Shown here piece by piece: positions 45,246-54,594 of a stretch of DNA of 64,000 nt; positions within the stretch are counted from its first letter, which is position 1; every line of letters starts with the position of its first letter. The DNA comes from Streptomyces sp. NBC_00259 (GTDB taxonomy: Bacteria > Actinomycetota > Actinomycetes > Streptomycetales > Streptomycetaceae): positions 2,294,001 through 2,358,000 of the forward strand of contig NZ_CP108080.1 of the NCBI RefSeq assembly GCF_036181745.1. Direction: 5' to 3'. The position numbers were made by a program, and so were the translations under genes. The notes under the pieces were generated by a model that saw only the letters and a program-made list of their open reading frames with translations, was not told the origin of the DNA and did no database searches.

Positions 45246-47327
45246 TCAGTGCGGCGAGGGATGGTGCCAGGCCTGGTGATCGCGGTGCGGGACGCCGACG
45301 TCGGGGCGCTCGCCGTCCGAACCGCACAGTTCGGAGGTGAGTTCCTTCACCAGCTGGATCAGGTCGGTGGGCCGGTCCGGACCCCACCAGTCGCCGAGCA
45401 GTTCCGCCAGCGACTCCTCCCTCGCCGCCGACAGCTTCGCCACGGCGTCGGCGCCCTTGTCGGTGAGGATCAGCGACAGTCCCTCCCGCCGGGCCAGCCC
45501 TCGCTCCTCCACCTGCCGGGACGCCTCGGTGATCGCCTTGATCGGAACGGGAGTGGTGTCGGCGAGCCGGGACGGTTCGACCATTCCGTGCCGCTTGATA
45601 CGCAGCAGCAGCCAGCTCGCCGCCGGGCTCACATCGAGCCCCGACCTGTCGGTGATCTTGACGTAGATCGCCTTGCGGCCCTCACGCGAGCCGAGCACGG
45701 ACAGCGCGCGGGCGCATTCCTCGTACGAGGAGCGATGCACGGGGTTGGAGGCGAGCGTCTCGCTGACCTCGGGCGCGGTGACCGAGCCGCGCAGCTTGTC
45801 CTCCCTCAGGAACCAGGCGATGACGAAGGCCACGAGGACGATCGGCGCGGCGTAGACGAAGACGTCGGTGATGGAGGTCGAGTACGCCTGCAGGACCGGC
45901 GGCCGCAGCCCCGGTGGAAGCTCCAGGATGGTGCGCGAGTCGGAGGCCAGCTGGTCGGGGCCGATTCCGGGCGGCAGCTGCTGCCCGGCGAGCACTTCGG
46001 GAAGCAGTTCCCGCAGTCGGCCGGTGAAGAGCGAGCCGAAGGTGGCGACGCCGAACGAGGCGCCGATGGAGCGGAAGAAGGTCGCGCCGGAGGTGGCGAC
46101 GCCGAGGTCCTCGTAACGGACGGCGTTCTGCACGGCCAGCACCAGTACCTGGATCACCATACCGAGACCGGATCCGAACACGAACAGGTAGACGCTCGTC
46201 TCCCAGACCGAGGTGGCCGGCTCCAGCTGGTGCAGCAGGAGCAGTCCCAGGGCCGTCACGGCGGTACCGGCGATCGGGAAGACCTTCCACCGTCCCGTGC
46301 GGCTGACGATCTGGCCGGACAGGGTCGAGGTGATCAGCAGGCCCAGCACCATCGGCAGCATGTGCACACCGGACGCGGTGGGTGTCACGCCCTGGACGAT
46401 CTGCAGGAACGACGGCAGGTAGATCAGCGCGCCGAACATCGCGAAGCCGACGATGAAGCTGATGACGGAGACCAGCGTGAACGTATGGTTCCGGAACAGC
46501 TTCAGCGGCAGTACGGGCTCCGCGGCACGCTTCTCGGCGTACACGAACGCGACGAGGAGAACGATCCCGAGGGCGGCGAGGACGATGATCTGCGCCGAGT
46601 CCCACGGCCACGTGGTGCCGCCGAGTGAGGCCACGAGGACCAGGCAGGTCGCCACGGAGGCGATCAGGAACGTCCCCAGGTAGTCGATGGTGTGATGGGT
46701 CCTGCGGGCCGGAATGCGCAGCACGGCGGCGGTCACGAAGAGCGCGACGATGCCGATGGGCAGGTTGATGTAGAACACCCACCGCCAGCTGAGGTGCTGG
46801 GTGAAGAGCCCGCCGAGCAGCGGCCCGAGAACACTGCTCGCGCCGAAGACGCCGCCGAACAGGCCCTGGTACCTGCCGCGTTCGCGCGGGGCGACGATGT
46901 CTCCGACGATCGCCATGGACAGCACGATGAGGCCGCCACCGCCGAGCCCCTGGAGCGCGCGGAAGGCGATGAGCTGCGGCATGTTCTGGGCGATGCCGCA
47001 CAGCGCGGAGCCGATGAGGAAGATGACGATCGCGGCCTGGAACAGTTTCTTGCGGCCGTACTGGTCACCGAGCTTGCCCCAGAGCGGTGTGGCGGCGGTG
47101 GAGGCGAGTATGTACGCGGTCACGATCCAGGACAGGTGCTCCAGGCCGCCGAGTTCGCTGGCGATGGTCGGCAGCGCGGTGGAGACGATGGTCTGGTCGA
47201 GCGCGGCGAGCAGCAGGCCGAGCAGCAGCGCACTGATCGCGACGAGCACACTGCGGCGGTTCCCGCCTTCGCCCGGCCGGGGTACGGGGCCGGGACTCAC
47301 GGCCGAGCTGCTCAGTTCCTGCGCCAT
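45246..47327 (-). CDS. DHA2-type MFS drug exporter fused to a MarR-like winged helix
   Basis: A 693-residue protein. Residues about 20-520 are a 14-helix EmrB/QacA-type antiporter: motif A WGKLGDQYGRKK, motif C GGVFGASSVLGPLLGG, and LDQTIVSTALPTIASEL at helix 1. After the last helix (APIVLVAFVIAWFLRED) comes a cytoplasmic region with a MarR-like winged helix (DVSPAASWLLLRIKRHGMVE, then RQVEERGLARREGLSLILT). Plain family members stop near 500-550, so the added ~150 residues are a real fusion. ATG 47327 has GGAGG at about 10 nt. The fusion could sense exported compounds or control its own gene. Confidence 0.85.
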   Translation of the reverse strand: MAQELSSSAVSPGPVPRPGEGGNRRSVLVAISALLLGLLLAALDQTIVSTALPTIASELGGLEHLSWIVTAYILASTAATPLWGKLGDQYGRKKLFQAAIVIFLIGSALCGIAQNMPQLIAFRALQGLGGGGLIVLSMAIVGDIVAPRERGRYQGLFGGVFGASSVLGPLLGGLFTQHLSWRWVFYINLPIGIVALFVTAAVLRIPARRTHHTIDYLGTFLIASVATCLVLVASLGGTTWPWDSAQIIVLAALGIVLLVAFVYAEKRAAEPVLPLKLFRNHTFTLVSVISFIVGFAMFGALIYLPSFLQIVQGVTPTASGVHMLPMVLGLLITSTLSGQIVSRTGRWKVFPIAGTAVTALGLLLLHQLEPATSVWETSVYLFVFGSGLGMVIQVLVLAVQNAVRYEDLGVATSGATFFRSIGASFGVATFGSLFTGRLRELLPEVLAGQQLPPGIGPDQLASDSRTILELPPGLRPPVLQAYSTSITDVFVYAAPIVLVAFVIAWFLREDKLRGSVTAPEVSETLASNPVHRSSYEECARALSVLGSREGRKAIYVKITDRSGLDVSPAASWLLLRIKRHGMVEPSRLADTTPVPIKAITEASRQVEERGLARREGLSLILTDKGADAVAKLSAAREESLAELLGDWWGPDRPTDLIQLVKELTSELCGSDGERPDVGVPHRDHQAWHHPSPH

Positions 47328-47477
47328 GGAGTACGTACCTCCGGTCCGCAGCACGCTCGTCTGCTTCTCCCATCCTGGGTGTTCCACCCTGTTATGGCCT
47401 GCCGAAGGGGGACGCGGCGACCGGGCGCTGGACAGGGGCTGCATAATCGCTGGCAGCTCAAGGGGAGGGAACCCACG

Positions 47478-48539
47478 ATGACGGGACGCGCTTGTCCTGA
47501 ATGCGGCAGACAGGGTGACGGGGAGGACAGATCCGGCCAGGGAGGCCCGGACGGTCCGGGAGTACCGGGAGCACCAGAAGCACCGCGAGGACAGGGTGGT
47601 GCCGGCCAGGGCGGCCCGGGCTGCGCCTGCGCGGAGACCGCGGCGGCGGGTTTCGATCCGCTGCGCGTCCGGCCGTACGTGCCCCATGTCGGGCCCCCTG
47701 CCCCGTCGGGCGCGGGTCCCGCCGCCGGACCGCCGCCCGAGCTCACGGAGGTGGCCGCGGCGCAGGGCGCCCAGGGCGGCGCGAAGGATGACACACAGGA
47801 GATCCCGCGCCAGTACGCCTACGCATACGAGTCCGGGCACGACGTGCCGCAGCGGGACACGGGCTCCGGCCCCGCGGCGCAGGAGCCCGCGCGTCGGCGC
47901 GGGCGCCGGGTGTTCCTCGCCGCCGCGGCCGTCGTCGCCGTCCTCGGGACCGCGGCCTATGCGAGCGGGCTGCTCGCGGGCGACGGTGACGGGCAGGACC
48001 GGGCGCTGCCCGACAGCGAGACGATGGCCCCCTTCCTGACCGCCGCGCCCGACGCACCCCAGGCGTCGCCGTCGGCCGTCTCGCCCGAAGCCTCGGCCTC
48101 GGCGTCGCGCGGGGCGTCACCTTCCGCGTCCCCTTCGGCCTCGGCGTCGTCCGAAGCCGGCCCGTCGGCCCCGACGAAGGTCGCCGACGCTCCCGCCTCT
48201 CCGTCCACGATCGGCGAGGTGCCCCCGGACCCGTCCGCTCCGTCCGCGCCCGGGACCCTGCGACCCGGCGACAGCGGTGACGAGGTCGTCGAGCTCCAGG
48301 AGCGCCTCGAACAGGTCTGGCTGTACAACGGCCCGTCCCACGGTCACTACGACGGCCGCGTCGAGGATGCGGTGGCGACGTACCAGGCCTACCGGGGCAT
48401 CGACGGCGACCCCGAGGGCGTCTACGGCCCGGAGACCCGCCGCGCCCTGGAGGCCGAGACGCGGTACCCGTCCCACGGGGGCGGCTGGGACGACGACGGG
48501 GACGGCGACGACCGCGGCAACGGCGGCGGGCGGGGCTAG
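47478..48539 (+). CDS. Membrane-anchored peptidoglycan-binding protein
   Basis: A 353-residue protein. The N-terminus holds a possible zinc knuckle (CPECGRQ, later GCACAE) in a Gly-rich cytoplasmic part. One membrane helix lies at about 142-163 (RVFLAAAAVVAVLGTAAYAS), followed by a long Ser/Ala/Pro linker and a PG_binding_1 domain at about 257-325 (LRPGDSGDEVVELQERLEQ, YDGRVEDAVATYQAYRGI, GVYGPETRRALE). It should hold the cell wall from the membrane. The end is Gly/Asp-rich. GGGAGGG precedes ATG 47478. It is divergent from the MFS gene. Confidence 0.82.
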   Translation: MTGRACPECGRQGDGEDRSGQGGPDGPGVPGAPEAPRGQGGAGQGGPGCACAETAAAGFDPLRVRPYVPHVGPPAPSGAGPAAGPPPELTEVAAAQGAQGGAKDDTQEIPRQYAYAYESGHDVPQRDTGSGPAAQEPARRRGRRVFLAAAAVVAVLGTAAYASGLLAGDGDGQDRALPDSETMAPFLTAAPDAPQASPSAVSPEASASASRGASPSASPSASASSEAGPSAPTKVADAPASPSTIGEVPPDPSAPSAPGTLRPGDSGDEVVELQERLEQVWLYNGPSHGHYDGRVEDAVATYQAYRGIDGDPEGVYGPETRRALEAETRYPSHGGGWDDDGDGDDRGNGGGRG

Positions 48540-48556
48540 AGCCGCTGGAGGCCGAA

Positions 48557-48581
48557 GCGCGCCCGGCGCGGCCGGGCGCGC
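48557..48581. terminator. GC-only hairpin, probable bidirectional terminator
   Basis: An 11-bp stem made only of G and C (48557-48567 with 48571-48581) has a 3-nt loop. It lies between the convergent peptidoglycan-binding gene and HAD gene. Confidence 0.65.
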
Positions 48582-48658
48582 GCGCCGCACGCCCACAGAG
48601 CTTGCGTAAGCCGCGCCGTGCCCCAGGTCAGTGCGGCCGCCGTGAGCCGGCCGTGCCC

Positions 48659-48740
48659 GGCGTTCAGGCAGAAGCGGTCAGCCGGTCACGCAGAGGCGTT
48701 CAGGCAGAGGCGGTCAGCCGGAGGCGTTCACGCAGAAGCG
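48659..48740. repeat. Imperfect 27-bp direct repeats reaching into the HAD gene
   Basis: A 27-bp unit beginning GGCGTTCAGGCAGAAGCGG occurs at 48659-48685 and, with one change, at 48695-48721. A third partial copy (48723-48740) runs across the stop codon of the HAD gene at 48728. Confidence 0.7.
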
Positions 48741-49417
48741 AAGACGGCGGTGCCGGTCGCGTCCGCCGTGACGCGGAGACGGGTGAGGTCCTGGACGTGC
48801 GCGTCCGGGGCGAACGCGGCCGCGCGCGGGCCGACGCCGACGACGCGCATACCGGCCGCGCGAGCGGCCGTGATGCCCGCCTCGGAGTCCTCGAAGACGA
48901 CGCAGTCGGCCGGGTCGAAGCCCAGCTCCGCCGCGCCCTTGAGGAAGCCCTCCGGGTCCGGCTTGCTGGCGCCGACGCTTTCGGCGGTGACCCGGACCTC
49001 CGGGATGCGCAGCCCGGCGGCGTTCATACGGGCGCGGGCGAGGCCCTCGTCCGCGGAGGTGACGAGGGCGTGCGGCAGGTCCGCGATGGCGTCCATGAAC
49101 GCGGGCGCGCCCGGGATCGGCACGACGCCGTCCAGGTCTGCGGTCTCCTGCGCGAGCAGCAGCCGGTTCTCGGCGTGGTTCTGCGCCATCGGCCGGTCCG
49201 GCAGCAGGACGGCCATCGTGGCGTAGCCCTGGCGCCCGTGCACGACCTTGAGCGTCGCGTCCGGGTCGAGCCCGTGGTCGACGGCCCAGCCGCGCCAGAC
49301 GCGCTCCACGACGGCGTCGGAGTTGACGAGCGTGCCGTCCATGTCGAGGAGCAGCGCCTTGAAGGAGCCGATGGTCTCTGCGGTCGCCGCGCGGGGCGTC
49401 TCTGAGCTGGACAACAT
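48728..49417 (-). CDS. HAD-superfamily phosphatase, sugar-phosphatase-like
   Basis: A 229-residue HAD hydrolase. Motif I is LLLDMDGTLVNSD, motif II HALVTSADEGL, motif III Lys in GASKPDPEGF, and motif IV CVVFEDSEAGI. The cap domain is of the beta-phosphoglucomutase/DOG phosphatase type, so a sugar-phosphate substrate is likely. ATG 49417 has AGGA at 7 nt; an upstream in-frame start at 49519 would add an unlikely basic leader. Confidence 0.85.
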   Translation of the reverse strand: MLSSSETPRAATAETIGSFKALLLDMDGTLVNSDAVVERVWRGWAVDHGLDPDATLKVVHGRQGYATMAVLLPDRPMAQNHAENRLLLAQETADLDGVVPIPGAPAFMDAIADLPHALVTSADEGLARARMNAAGLRIPEVRVTAESVGASKPDPEGFLKGAAELGFDPADCVVFEDSEAGITAARAAGMRVVGVGPRAAAFAPDAHVQDLTRLRVTADATGTAVFASA

Positions 49418-49539
49418 CGCCGTCCTGGAAGTAGGGAGCGGCCTCCGCCCACCGGTCAGGGAGTGCGGACGGAGACCACTTTGTTCACCAACGATACAAA
49501 GCCGAGGGCTTCTCATCAAGTCCGGCCGGCGAGGCCCAC

Positions 49540-49675
49540 CTCCGGGCCTGCCTCCGAACCCACCTCCGGACCTGCCTCCGGGCCCGGGTACGGGCTCAGG
49601 ACTCAGGGGTCAGGGGTCACGGGTCAGAGGTCAGGACTCAGAGCTCAGGGCCCCAGGGTTCAGGGCCCAGGTCAC
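49540..49675. repeat. Simple direct repeats (CCTCCGG and GGTCAGG types)
   Basis: Copies of CCTGCCTCCGGGCC-like sequence (49540-49580) are followed by many loose copies of GGTCAGGACTCAGG (49583-49670). They fill the 254-bp gap between the HAD gene and the UPF0016 gene. No gene or RNA is visible here. Confidence 0.6.
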
Positions 49676-50256
49676 CCCGCGATCGCCTCGTACAGGCTCA
49701 GTCCCGCCAGTACCAGCATCAGCCCGGCCGCCACCTTCGTGATCAACCGCAGCGGGACGTACTTCAGCAGTGTCCTGCCGCCCACGATCCCGAGCCCCGC
49801 CACGGCCCACAGCGCCAGCACCGCGCCCAGGCCCACCGACAGGGGGTTGTCGTAACGGGCGGCCAGGTTCGCGGTCATGATCTGGGTCAGATCACCGAAC
49901 TCCGCGACGAGAATCAGCATGAAGCCCGCGCCGGAGACCTTCCAGAAGGACTGGTCGGCCGGCGCCTTGATGCCGTCGTCGTCCTCGTCCTGCTTCTTCA
50001 GGAGCAGCATCGCCGCGCCCGCGAGGAACAGCACGCCCACCACCGCCTGCACCAGCCGCTGCGGCAGCAGCGTCAGCACACTGCCCGCGGCGATCGCGAG
50101 CGCGACATGCACGGCGAAGGCCGCGGCGACGCCCGCGAAGACGTACGAGGCGCGGTAGCGGGTGCCGAGCATCAGCCCGGCGAGGGCCGTCTTGTCGGGG
50201 AGTTCGGCCAGGAAGACGACGCCGAAGGTGATCGCCATGATCGTGAGACTGAGCAC
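49672..50256 (-). CDS. UPF0016/GDT1 family cation (Mn/Ca) transporter
   Basis: A 194-residue protein with six membrane helices in two halves. Each half carries the family signature: FLAELPDKTALAGL in the first and LVAEFGDLTQIMTANL in the second (E-x-G/P-D-K/x-T). Family members (TMEM165, Gdt1, MneA-like) export Mn or Ca. A charged loop (KKQDEDDDGIK) joins the halves. GTG 50256 has GAGGAA at about 9 nt. I looked for a yybP-ykoY Mn riboswitch upstream and did not see its core. Confidence 0.85.
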   Translation of the reverse strand: MLSLTIMAITFGVVFLAELPDKTALAGLMLGTRYRASYVFAGVAAAFAVHVALAIAAGSVLTLLPQRLVQAVVGVLFLAGAAMLLLKKQDEDDDGIKAPADQSFWKVSGAGFMLILVAEFGDLTQIMTANLAARYDNPLSVGLGAVLALWAVAGLGIVGGRTLLKYVPLRLITKVAAGLMLVLAGLSLYEAIAG

Positions 50257-50507
50257 GGGACGGGGTTCCTCAATCGGTCGGGCCCTGCCGCACCGAGAGA
50301 CCTGCTGACCAGCGTTTCAGGGGTCGCTTCGGCACGGCAGCGGCCATGAATGGTCATGGTCACTGCTTGCCGAAGGTCTCGCTGGCGGGCCGCACTGCGG
50401 CCGCCTCCGGGCGCCGGCCGGGGCGAGCCCGGCAGTATGTCGACGTTCCGGCGAAGAGCTACTCCCCTTCTGCTCCGTACAGAGTACGCGACGCCCGCCC
50501 GCCGCCG

Positions 50508-51419
50508 TCAGGGACCTTGGTCCCGTTCCGGCCGGCCACCGGCAGGCCCCTCACCGCCGGCCTCGCCCCCCGCATGCCCCTCACCGCCGGCCTCGCCACC
50601 CTCCGCCCCGCCACTGGACGGCCTGTCACCCATCTCCCGTGCCTCCTCGCGCGCCACCTCCCCCGGCTCCTTCCGCGCCACCTCCCGGTGCAGCCGCCCC
50701 CGCGCCACCAGCTCCAGCACCAGCGCGACCGCGACCGCCTGCACCGCCATCAGCCCCACCAGGACGAACAGCTGCACCGCCCCCGCCTGGAGCGGTGACG
50801 CCCCGCCCAGCAGCATCCCGACGAACGCGCCGGGGAGGGTGACCAGGCCCACCGTCCTGGTCTGGTCGAGCCCCGGCAGCAGCGCGTCGGACGCCGCGTC
50901 GCGCGCCACCTCCATCCGGGCCTCGCGGTCGGGCAGCCCGAGCGCCATCCCGGCCTCCACCTCCCCGTGCCGGGTCGCGAGTTCGTCGAGGGCGCGCCGC
51001 CCGCCGAGGACCGTCGCGGTCAGTGCGCCGCCGATGAGGATGCCGGTCACGGGGATGAGCGCGATGCCCTTGACCGGGACGAGCCCGGTGAGCAGCAGCG
51101 CGGCGACGACGGGTACGACGCCCGCGCCGATCGGCAGGGCGGTCAGCCACCAGGTGCCGTTCGGGGTGACGCGGCGGCCCGCGGTGCGTACGGCGACGGC
51201 GTACATCACGAGCAGGAAGGCCAGGAGCAGCGGCAGCGAGTGGATCGCCCACCCGATGACGAGCGACACCGCGGCGAGCTGGACGGCGGCCCGCACACCC
51301 GCGACGACGATCTCGCGGGCGCGGCGTGGCCCGAGACGGCCGAGGGCCGCGACGGTGGCCGCGGCCGCCAGCAGTACGGCGAGGACGACCCCGAGCATCA
51401 CATTGACCGGCAGCAGCAC
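50508..51419 (-). CDS. FetB/UPF0014-type ABC transporter permease
   Basis: A 303-residue protein with about seven membrane helices. ALGRLGPRRAREIVVAGVRAAVQL, ALLPGLDQTRTVGLVTLPGAFVGMLLGGASP and VGLMAVQAVAVALVLELVARG are typical of the FetB/YbbM permease family linked to iron export and oxidative stress. The cytoplasmic tail is Gly/Glu-rich low complexity. No FetA-type ATPase gene is adjacent, so the partner is elsewhere. GTG 51419 is the probable start. Confidence 0.82.
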   Translation of the reverse strand: MLLPVNVMLGVVLAVLLAAAATVAALGRLGPRRAREIVVAGVRAAVQLAAVSLVIGWAIHSLPLLLAFLLVMYAVAVRTAGRRVTPNGTWWLTALPIGAGVVPVVAALLLTGLVPVKGIALIPVTGILIGGALTATVLGGRRALDELATRHGEVEAGMALGLPDREARMEVARDAASDALLPGLDQTRTVGLVTLPGAFVGMLLGGASPLQAGAVQLFVLVGLMAVQAVAVALVLELVARGRLHREVARKEPGEVAREEAREMGDRPSSGGAEGGEAGGEGHAGGEAGGEGPAGGRPERDQGP

Positions 51420-51747
51420 GCACCAACCCTAGGGATCCCCACGAGGCCTTGGGGAAACCCGAGGCCCGACGCCGCTCTTGATGTCGCGTCAGGGAGTCCT
51501 GAGATCGGGCCAGGACTCGCTTGAACCTGCCCGAACCCGTCCGAACACGTCCGAACTCGTCTGAACTCGCACCGCAACAGCACCGGAACGGCACCGGAAC
51601 CGCACACCGAAGCCTTGATGTGACGTGTTCATGTCGCCACTCTGTTACCTGGCGCCCATCCCCGGGCAACCTGGCGCCGCAACGATGGCGCGGGCCCTGA
51701 CCCAGGGCTCGCTCCGGCCAACGTCCCCCACAGCCATAGGAGTTCGC
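51420..51747. other. Divergent intergenic region, 328 bp, with short direct repeats
   Basis: It lies between the FetB-like gene (leftward) and the HNH nuclease gene (rightward). It holds three 10-bp units CGTCCGAACA, CGTCCGAACT, CGTCTGAACT (51538-51567) and a 10-bp direct repeat ACCTGGCGCC (51647 and 51669, two helical turns apart). No gene or RNA is seen. The repeats may be regulator sites. Confidence 0.5.
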
Positions 51748-52401
51748 ATGTCAGGTGTCTACGCGCGTCGAGTGACCCGTACCGCCATACTCGCCGCCTC
51801 CGTCGCACTCGCGTCCGCGACCGCGCTGCTCACCGCGCCCGCTGCCCAGGCCGCCCCGCCCACCCCGGTCAGCGCCGCCACCGCCCGTACGTATCTCGGC
51901 CAGCTCACCGTCAAGACGGAAGGTTCCTCCTCGGGTTACAGCCGGGATCTCTTCCCGCACTGGATCACCCAGTCGGGCGCCTGCAACACGCGCGAGGTCG
52001 TCCTCAAGCGCGACGGCTCCAACGTCGTCCAGGACTCCAGCTGCGCGGCCACCAGCGGCAGCTGGTACTCCCCCTACGACGGCGCCACCTGGTCGGCCGC
52101 CGCCGACGTCGACATCGACCACATCGTGCCGCTCGCCGAGGCCTGGCGTTCCGGCGCCAACTCCTGGTCCACGTCCTCGCGCCAGGCCTTCGCCAACGAC
52201 CTGACCCGCCCGCAGTTGATCGCCGTCACGGACAACGTCAACCAGTCCAAGGGCGACCAGGACCCCGGGGAGTGGCTGCCGTCACGGACCGCCTACCACT
52301 GCGTGTACGCCCGCATGTGGGTGCACACGAAGCACTACTGGAACCTCTCGGTCGACTCGGCCGAGAAGTCCGCGCTGCAGTCCATCCTGAACGGCTGCTG
52401 A
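51748..52401 (+). CDS. Secreted HNH-type nuclease (DUF1524/GmrSD-C-like)
   Basis: A 217-residue exported protein. The signal peptide (RTAILAASVALASATALL) is cleaved near QAA. The nuclease core is VDIDHIVPLAEAWRSG, the D-H-I-V-P-L signature of HNH enzymes, followed by AFANDLTRPQLIAVTDNVNQSKGDQDP, which completes the beta-beta-alpha metal fold. Four Cys (GACN, SSCAA, HCVY, NGC) probably form two disulfides. Such enzymes degrade DNA outside the cell. GGAG precedes ATG 51748 by 6 nt. Confidence 0.87.
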   Translation: MSGVYARRVTRTAILAASVALASATALLTAPAAQAAPPTPVSAATARTYLGQLTVKTEGSSSGYSRDLFPHWITQSGACNTREVVLKRDGSNVVQDSSCAATSGSWYSPYDGATWSAAADVDIDHIVPLAEAWRSGANSWSTSSRQAFANDLTRPQLIAVTDNVNQSKGDQDPGEWLPSRTAYHCVYARMWVHTKHYWNLSVDSAEKSALQSILNGC

Positions 52402-52556
52402 ACGGCCGCCGAGCGGCTGCCGACGACGTCTGACGACCTCTGCGGCCGCTGACCCGCGGGCCGGCGGTCCGCCCGGCCCCGCGGGTTCTGCCGACACGGA
52501 ACCGCGCTACCCTCCCCCGTCGTTCCGTACCGTACGGGGGCGACGGAGGAGGGCAC

Positions 52557-54464
52557 ATGGCAGCGGGGCTGCGCCTGGGACCACTACTGCGGTACGTGGA
52601 CTGGGACACCGGTGAGCACGCGACCATCTGGATCGAGGCCGACCGGCCCTGCACGGCCGAGGTGCGGTGCGCCGACGCCGGGGCGGGCCGGACCGGGACG
52701 GCCGGCAGCGCGGACGGCACCGGGCCGGAAGCCAGGACGAGGGCGGACGCCGCGACCGGGGCCGACGCCGTGACGAGGGCCGACGAGTCCGGAGCCGACC
52801 GGCCCAGACCCGACCAGCCCAGACCCGACCAGCCCGGACCCGACCGCCCCGGAGCCGGCGGGTCCGCCCGTACGTTCCAGGTCGAGGGCCATCACTACGC
52901 GCTGATCCCGGTCTCGGGCCTCACGCCCGCCTCCTCGACGGCGTACGAGGTGCTGCTGGACGGCCGCCGGGTCTGGCCGCTCGACGACTCGCCCTTCCCT
53001 CCGAGCACGATCCGTACGCCCGCGATCCCCGCCGCGGACGTGCGGGTGGCCTTCGGCTCCTGCCGCTGGGCCGCCCCGCCGGCCGACGAGCACGACCCCA
53101 TCGGGCCCGACGCGCTCGACACCCTCGCCGCCCGGCTGGCGGACGACCCCGACGCCTCCCGCCCCGACGTGCTGGTGCTGCTGGGCGACCAGGTGTACGC
53201 GGACGCGACGTCGCAGGCGACCCAGCGCTGGCTGGCCGCGCGGCGCGATCTGAACGAGCCCCCCGGCGTCGAGGTCGCGGACTACGAGGAGTACACCCGG
53301 CTGTACGACGAGTCCTGGCTGGACCCCGTGGTCCGCTGGCTGCTCTCCACCGTCCCCAGCTGCATGATCTTCGACGACCACGATCTGATCGACGACTGGA
53401 ACACGAGCGCGTCGTGGCTGGCGGAGAAGCGCGCCACGGCGTGGTGGCAGGAGCGCATCCTCAGCGGGCTGATGTCGTACTGGGTCTATCAGCACCTGGG
53501 CAATCTCTCCCCGGCCGAGCTCGCCACGGACCCGGTGTACGCGGCCGTACGGGACACCCCGGACGGTACGGACGCGCTGCGGCGGTTCGCGGCCACGGCC
53601 GACGCCGACCCCGCCGCCGTCCGCTGGAGCTACCGGCGCGACTTCGGCAGAAGCCGGCTGCTGATGATCGACACCCGCGCCGCCCGGGTCCTCGACGAGC
53701 GGCACCGGGCGATGCTCGACCAGGACGAGGCGCACTGGCTGCGCGACCAGGCGCTGGAGGCACCGGGGTCGTACGACCACCTGCTCATCGGGACGTCGCT
53801 GCCGTGGCTCCTGCCGCCGCTCATCCATGACGCGGAGAGCTGGAACGCGGCGCTGTGCCGCGGGGAGCGCGGCGAGCGCTGGGCACGATTCGGCGAGGAC
53901 CTGCGCAGACGGGCCGATCTGGAGCACTGGGCGGCGTTCCCGTCCTCGTTCGAGAAGCTGACCGCGCTGATCGCGGAGGTGGGCAGCGGACCACTGGCGC
54001 CCGCGACGATCTGCGTCCTGTCCGGGGACGTGCACCACGCCTACGTCGCCGAGCCCGAGTGGCCCGACAGGGAGGTGGACACGACGAGGGCGATGGACAC
54101 GACACCGGGCGGCGCCGCCGCCGCGGTGCCGGGCGGGGCGACCGGCGGGGCGCCTGACGCGCGGGTGTTCCAGCTGACCTGCTCCCCCGTGCACAACGCC
54201 ATCCACTCCTGGGTGCGGCTCGGCTTCCGCTTCGGCTGGAGCCGGGCGGGGCGGCGCCTGGGCCATGCGCTCGCCCGGCACGGCCGGGCGGGTCGGCCGG
54301 TCATCGACTGGAGCAGAAGCGGCGGCCCCTGGTTCGGGAACCAGCTGATGACACTGACGCTGAACGGGCGTTCAGCCGAGCTCCAGCTCGATCAGGCGCG
54401 GGCGGATCGTACGGGTACGCGGCTCCTGACCGTGGAAACGCGGAACCTGACGAATGGTCCGTGA
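52557..54464 (+). CDS. PhoD-like alkaline phosphatase/phosphodiesterase
   Basis: A 635-residue metallophosphoesterase. Metal-binding motifs are VAFGSC, LGDQVYAD, FDDHDLIDDWN and LSGDVHHAYVAE, in family order. An N-terminal beta-sandwich (about 1-140) carries a low-complexity insert RPRPDQPRPDQPGPDRPG. There is no Tat or Sec signal, so this member is probably cytoplasmic, unlike classic PhoD. A second low-complexity insert (TTPGGAAAAVPGGATGG) lies near 525. Confidence 0.85.
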   Translation: MAAGLRLGPLLRYVDWDTGEHATIWIEADRPCTAEVRCADAGAGRTGTAGSADGTGPEARTRADAATGADAVTRADESGADRPRPDQPRPDQPGPDRPGAGGSARTFQVEGHHYALIPVSGLTPASSTAYEVLLDGRRVWPLDDSPFPPSTIRTPAIPAADVRVAFGSCRWAAPPADEHDPIGPDALDTLAARLADDPDASRPDVLVLLGDQVYADATSQATQRWLAARRDLNEPPGVEVADYEEYTRLYDESWLDPVVRWLLSTVPSCMIFDDHDLIDDWNTSASWLAEKRATAWWQERILSGLMSYWVYQHLGNLSPAELATDPVYAAVRDTPDGTDALRRFAATADADPAAVRWSYRRDFGRSRLLMIDTRAARVLDERHRAMLDQDEAHWLRDQALEAPGSYDHLLIGTSLPWLLPPLIHDAESWNAALCRGERGERWARFGEDLRRRADLEHWAAFPSSFEKLTALIAEVGSGPLAPATICVLSGDVHHAYVAEPEWPDREVDTTRAMDTTPGGAAAAVPGGATGGAPDARVFQLTCSPVHNAIHSWVRLGFRFGWSRAGRRLGHALARHGRAGRPVIDWSRSGGPWFGNQLMTLTLNGRSAELQLDQARADRTGTRLLTVETRNLTNGP

Positions 54465-54594
54465 CACTTCACACAGCGGGCGACGATCCTCACCCCCGCC
54501 CCTTCGGGTCCTCACAAGGCACCGGCATGATGAGGCGGTCGATCCGCTTCTCGCGACGCCACACGCCCCCACATTTGCCCCGGGAGTCAGTGCT

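Noticed and set aside
50257-50507. Possible yybP-ykoY manganese riboswitch before the UPF0016 gene
   Set aside because: I looked for the conserved GGGGAGUAG-type core on the minus strand and did not find it.
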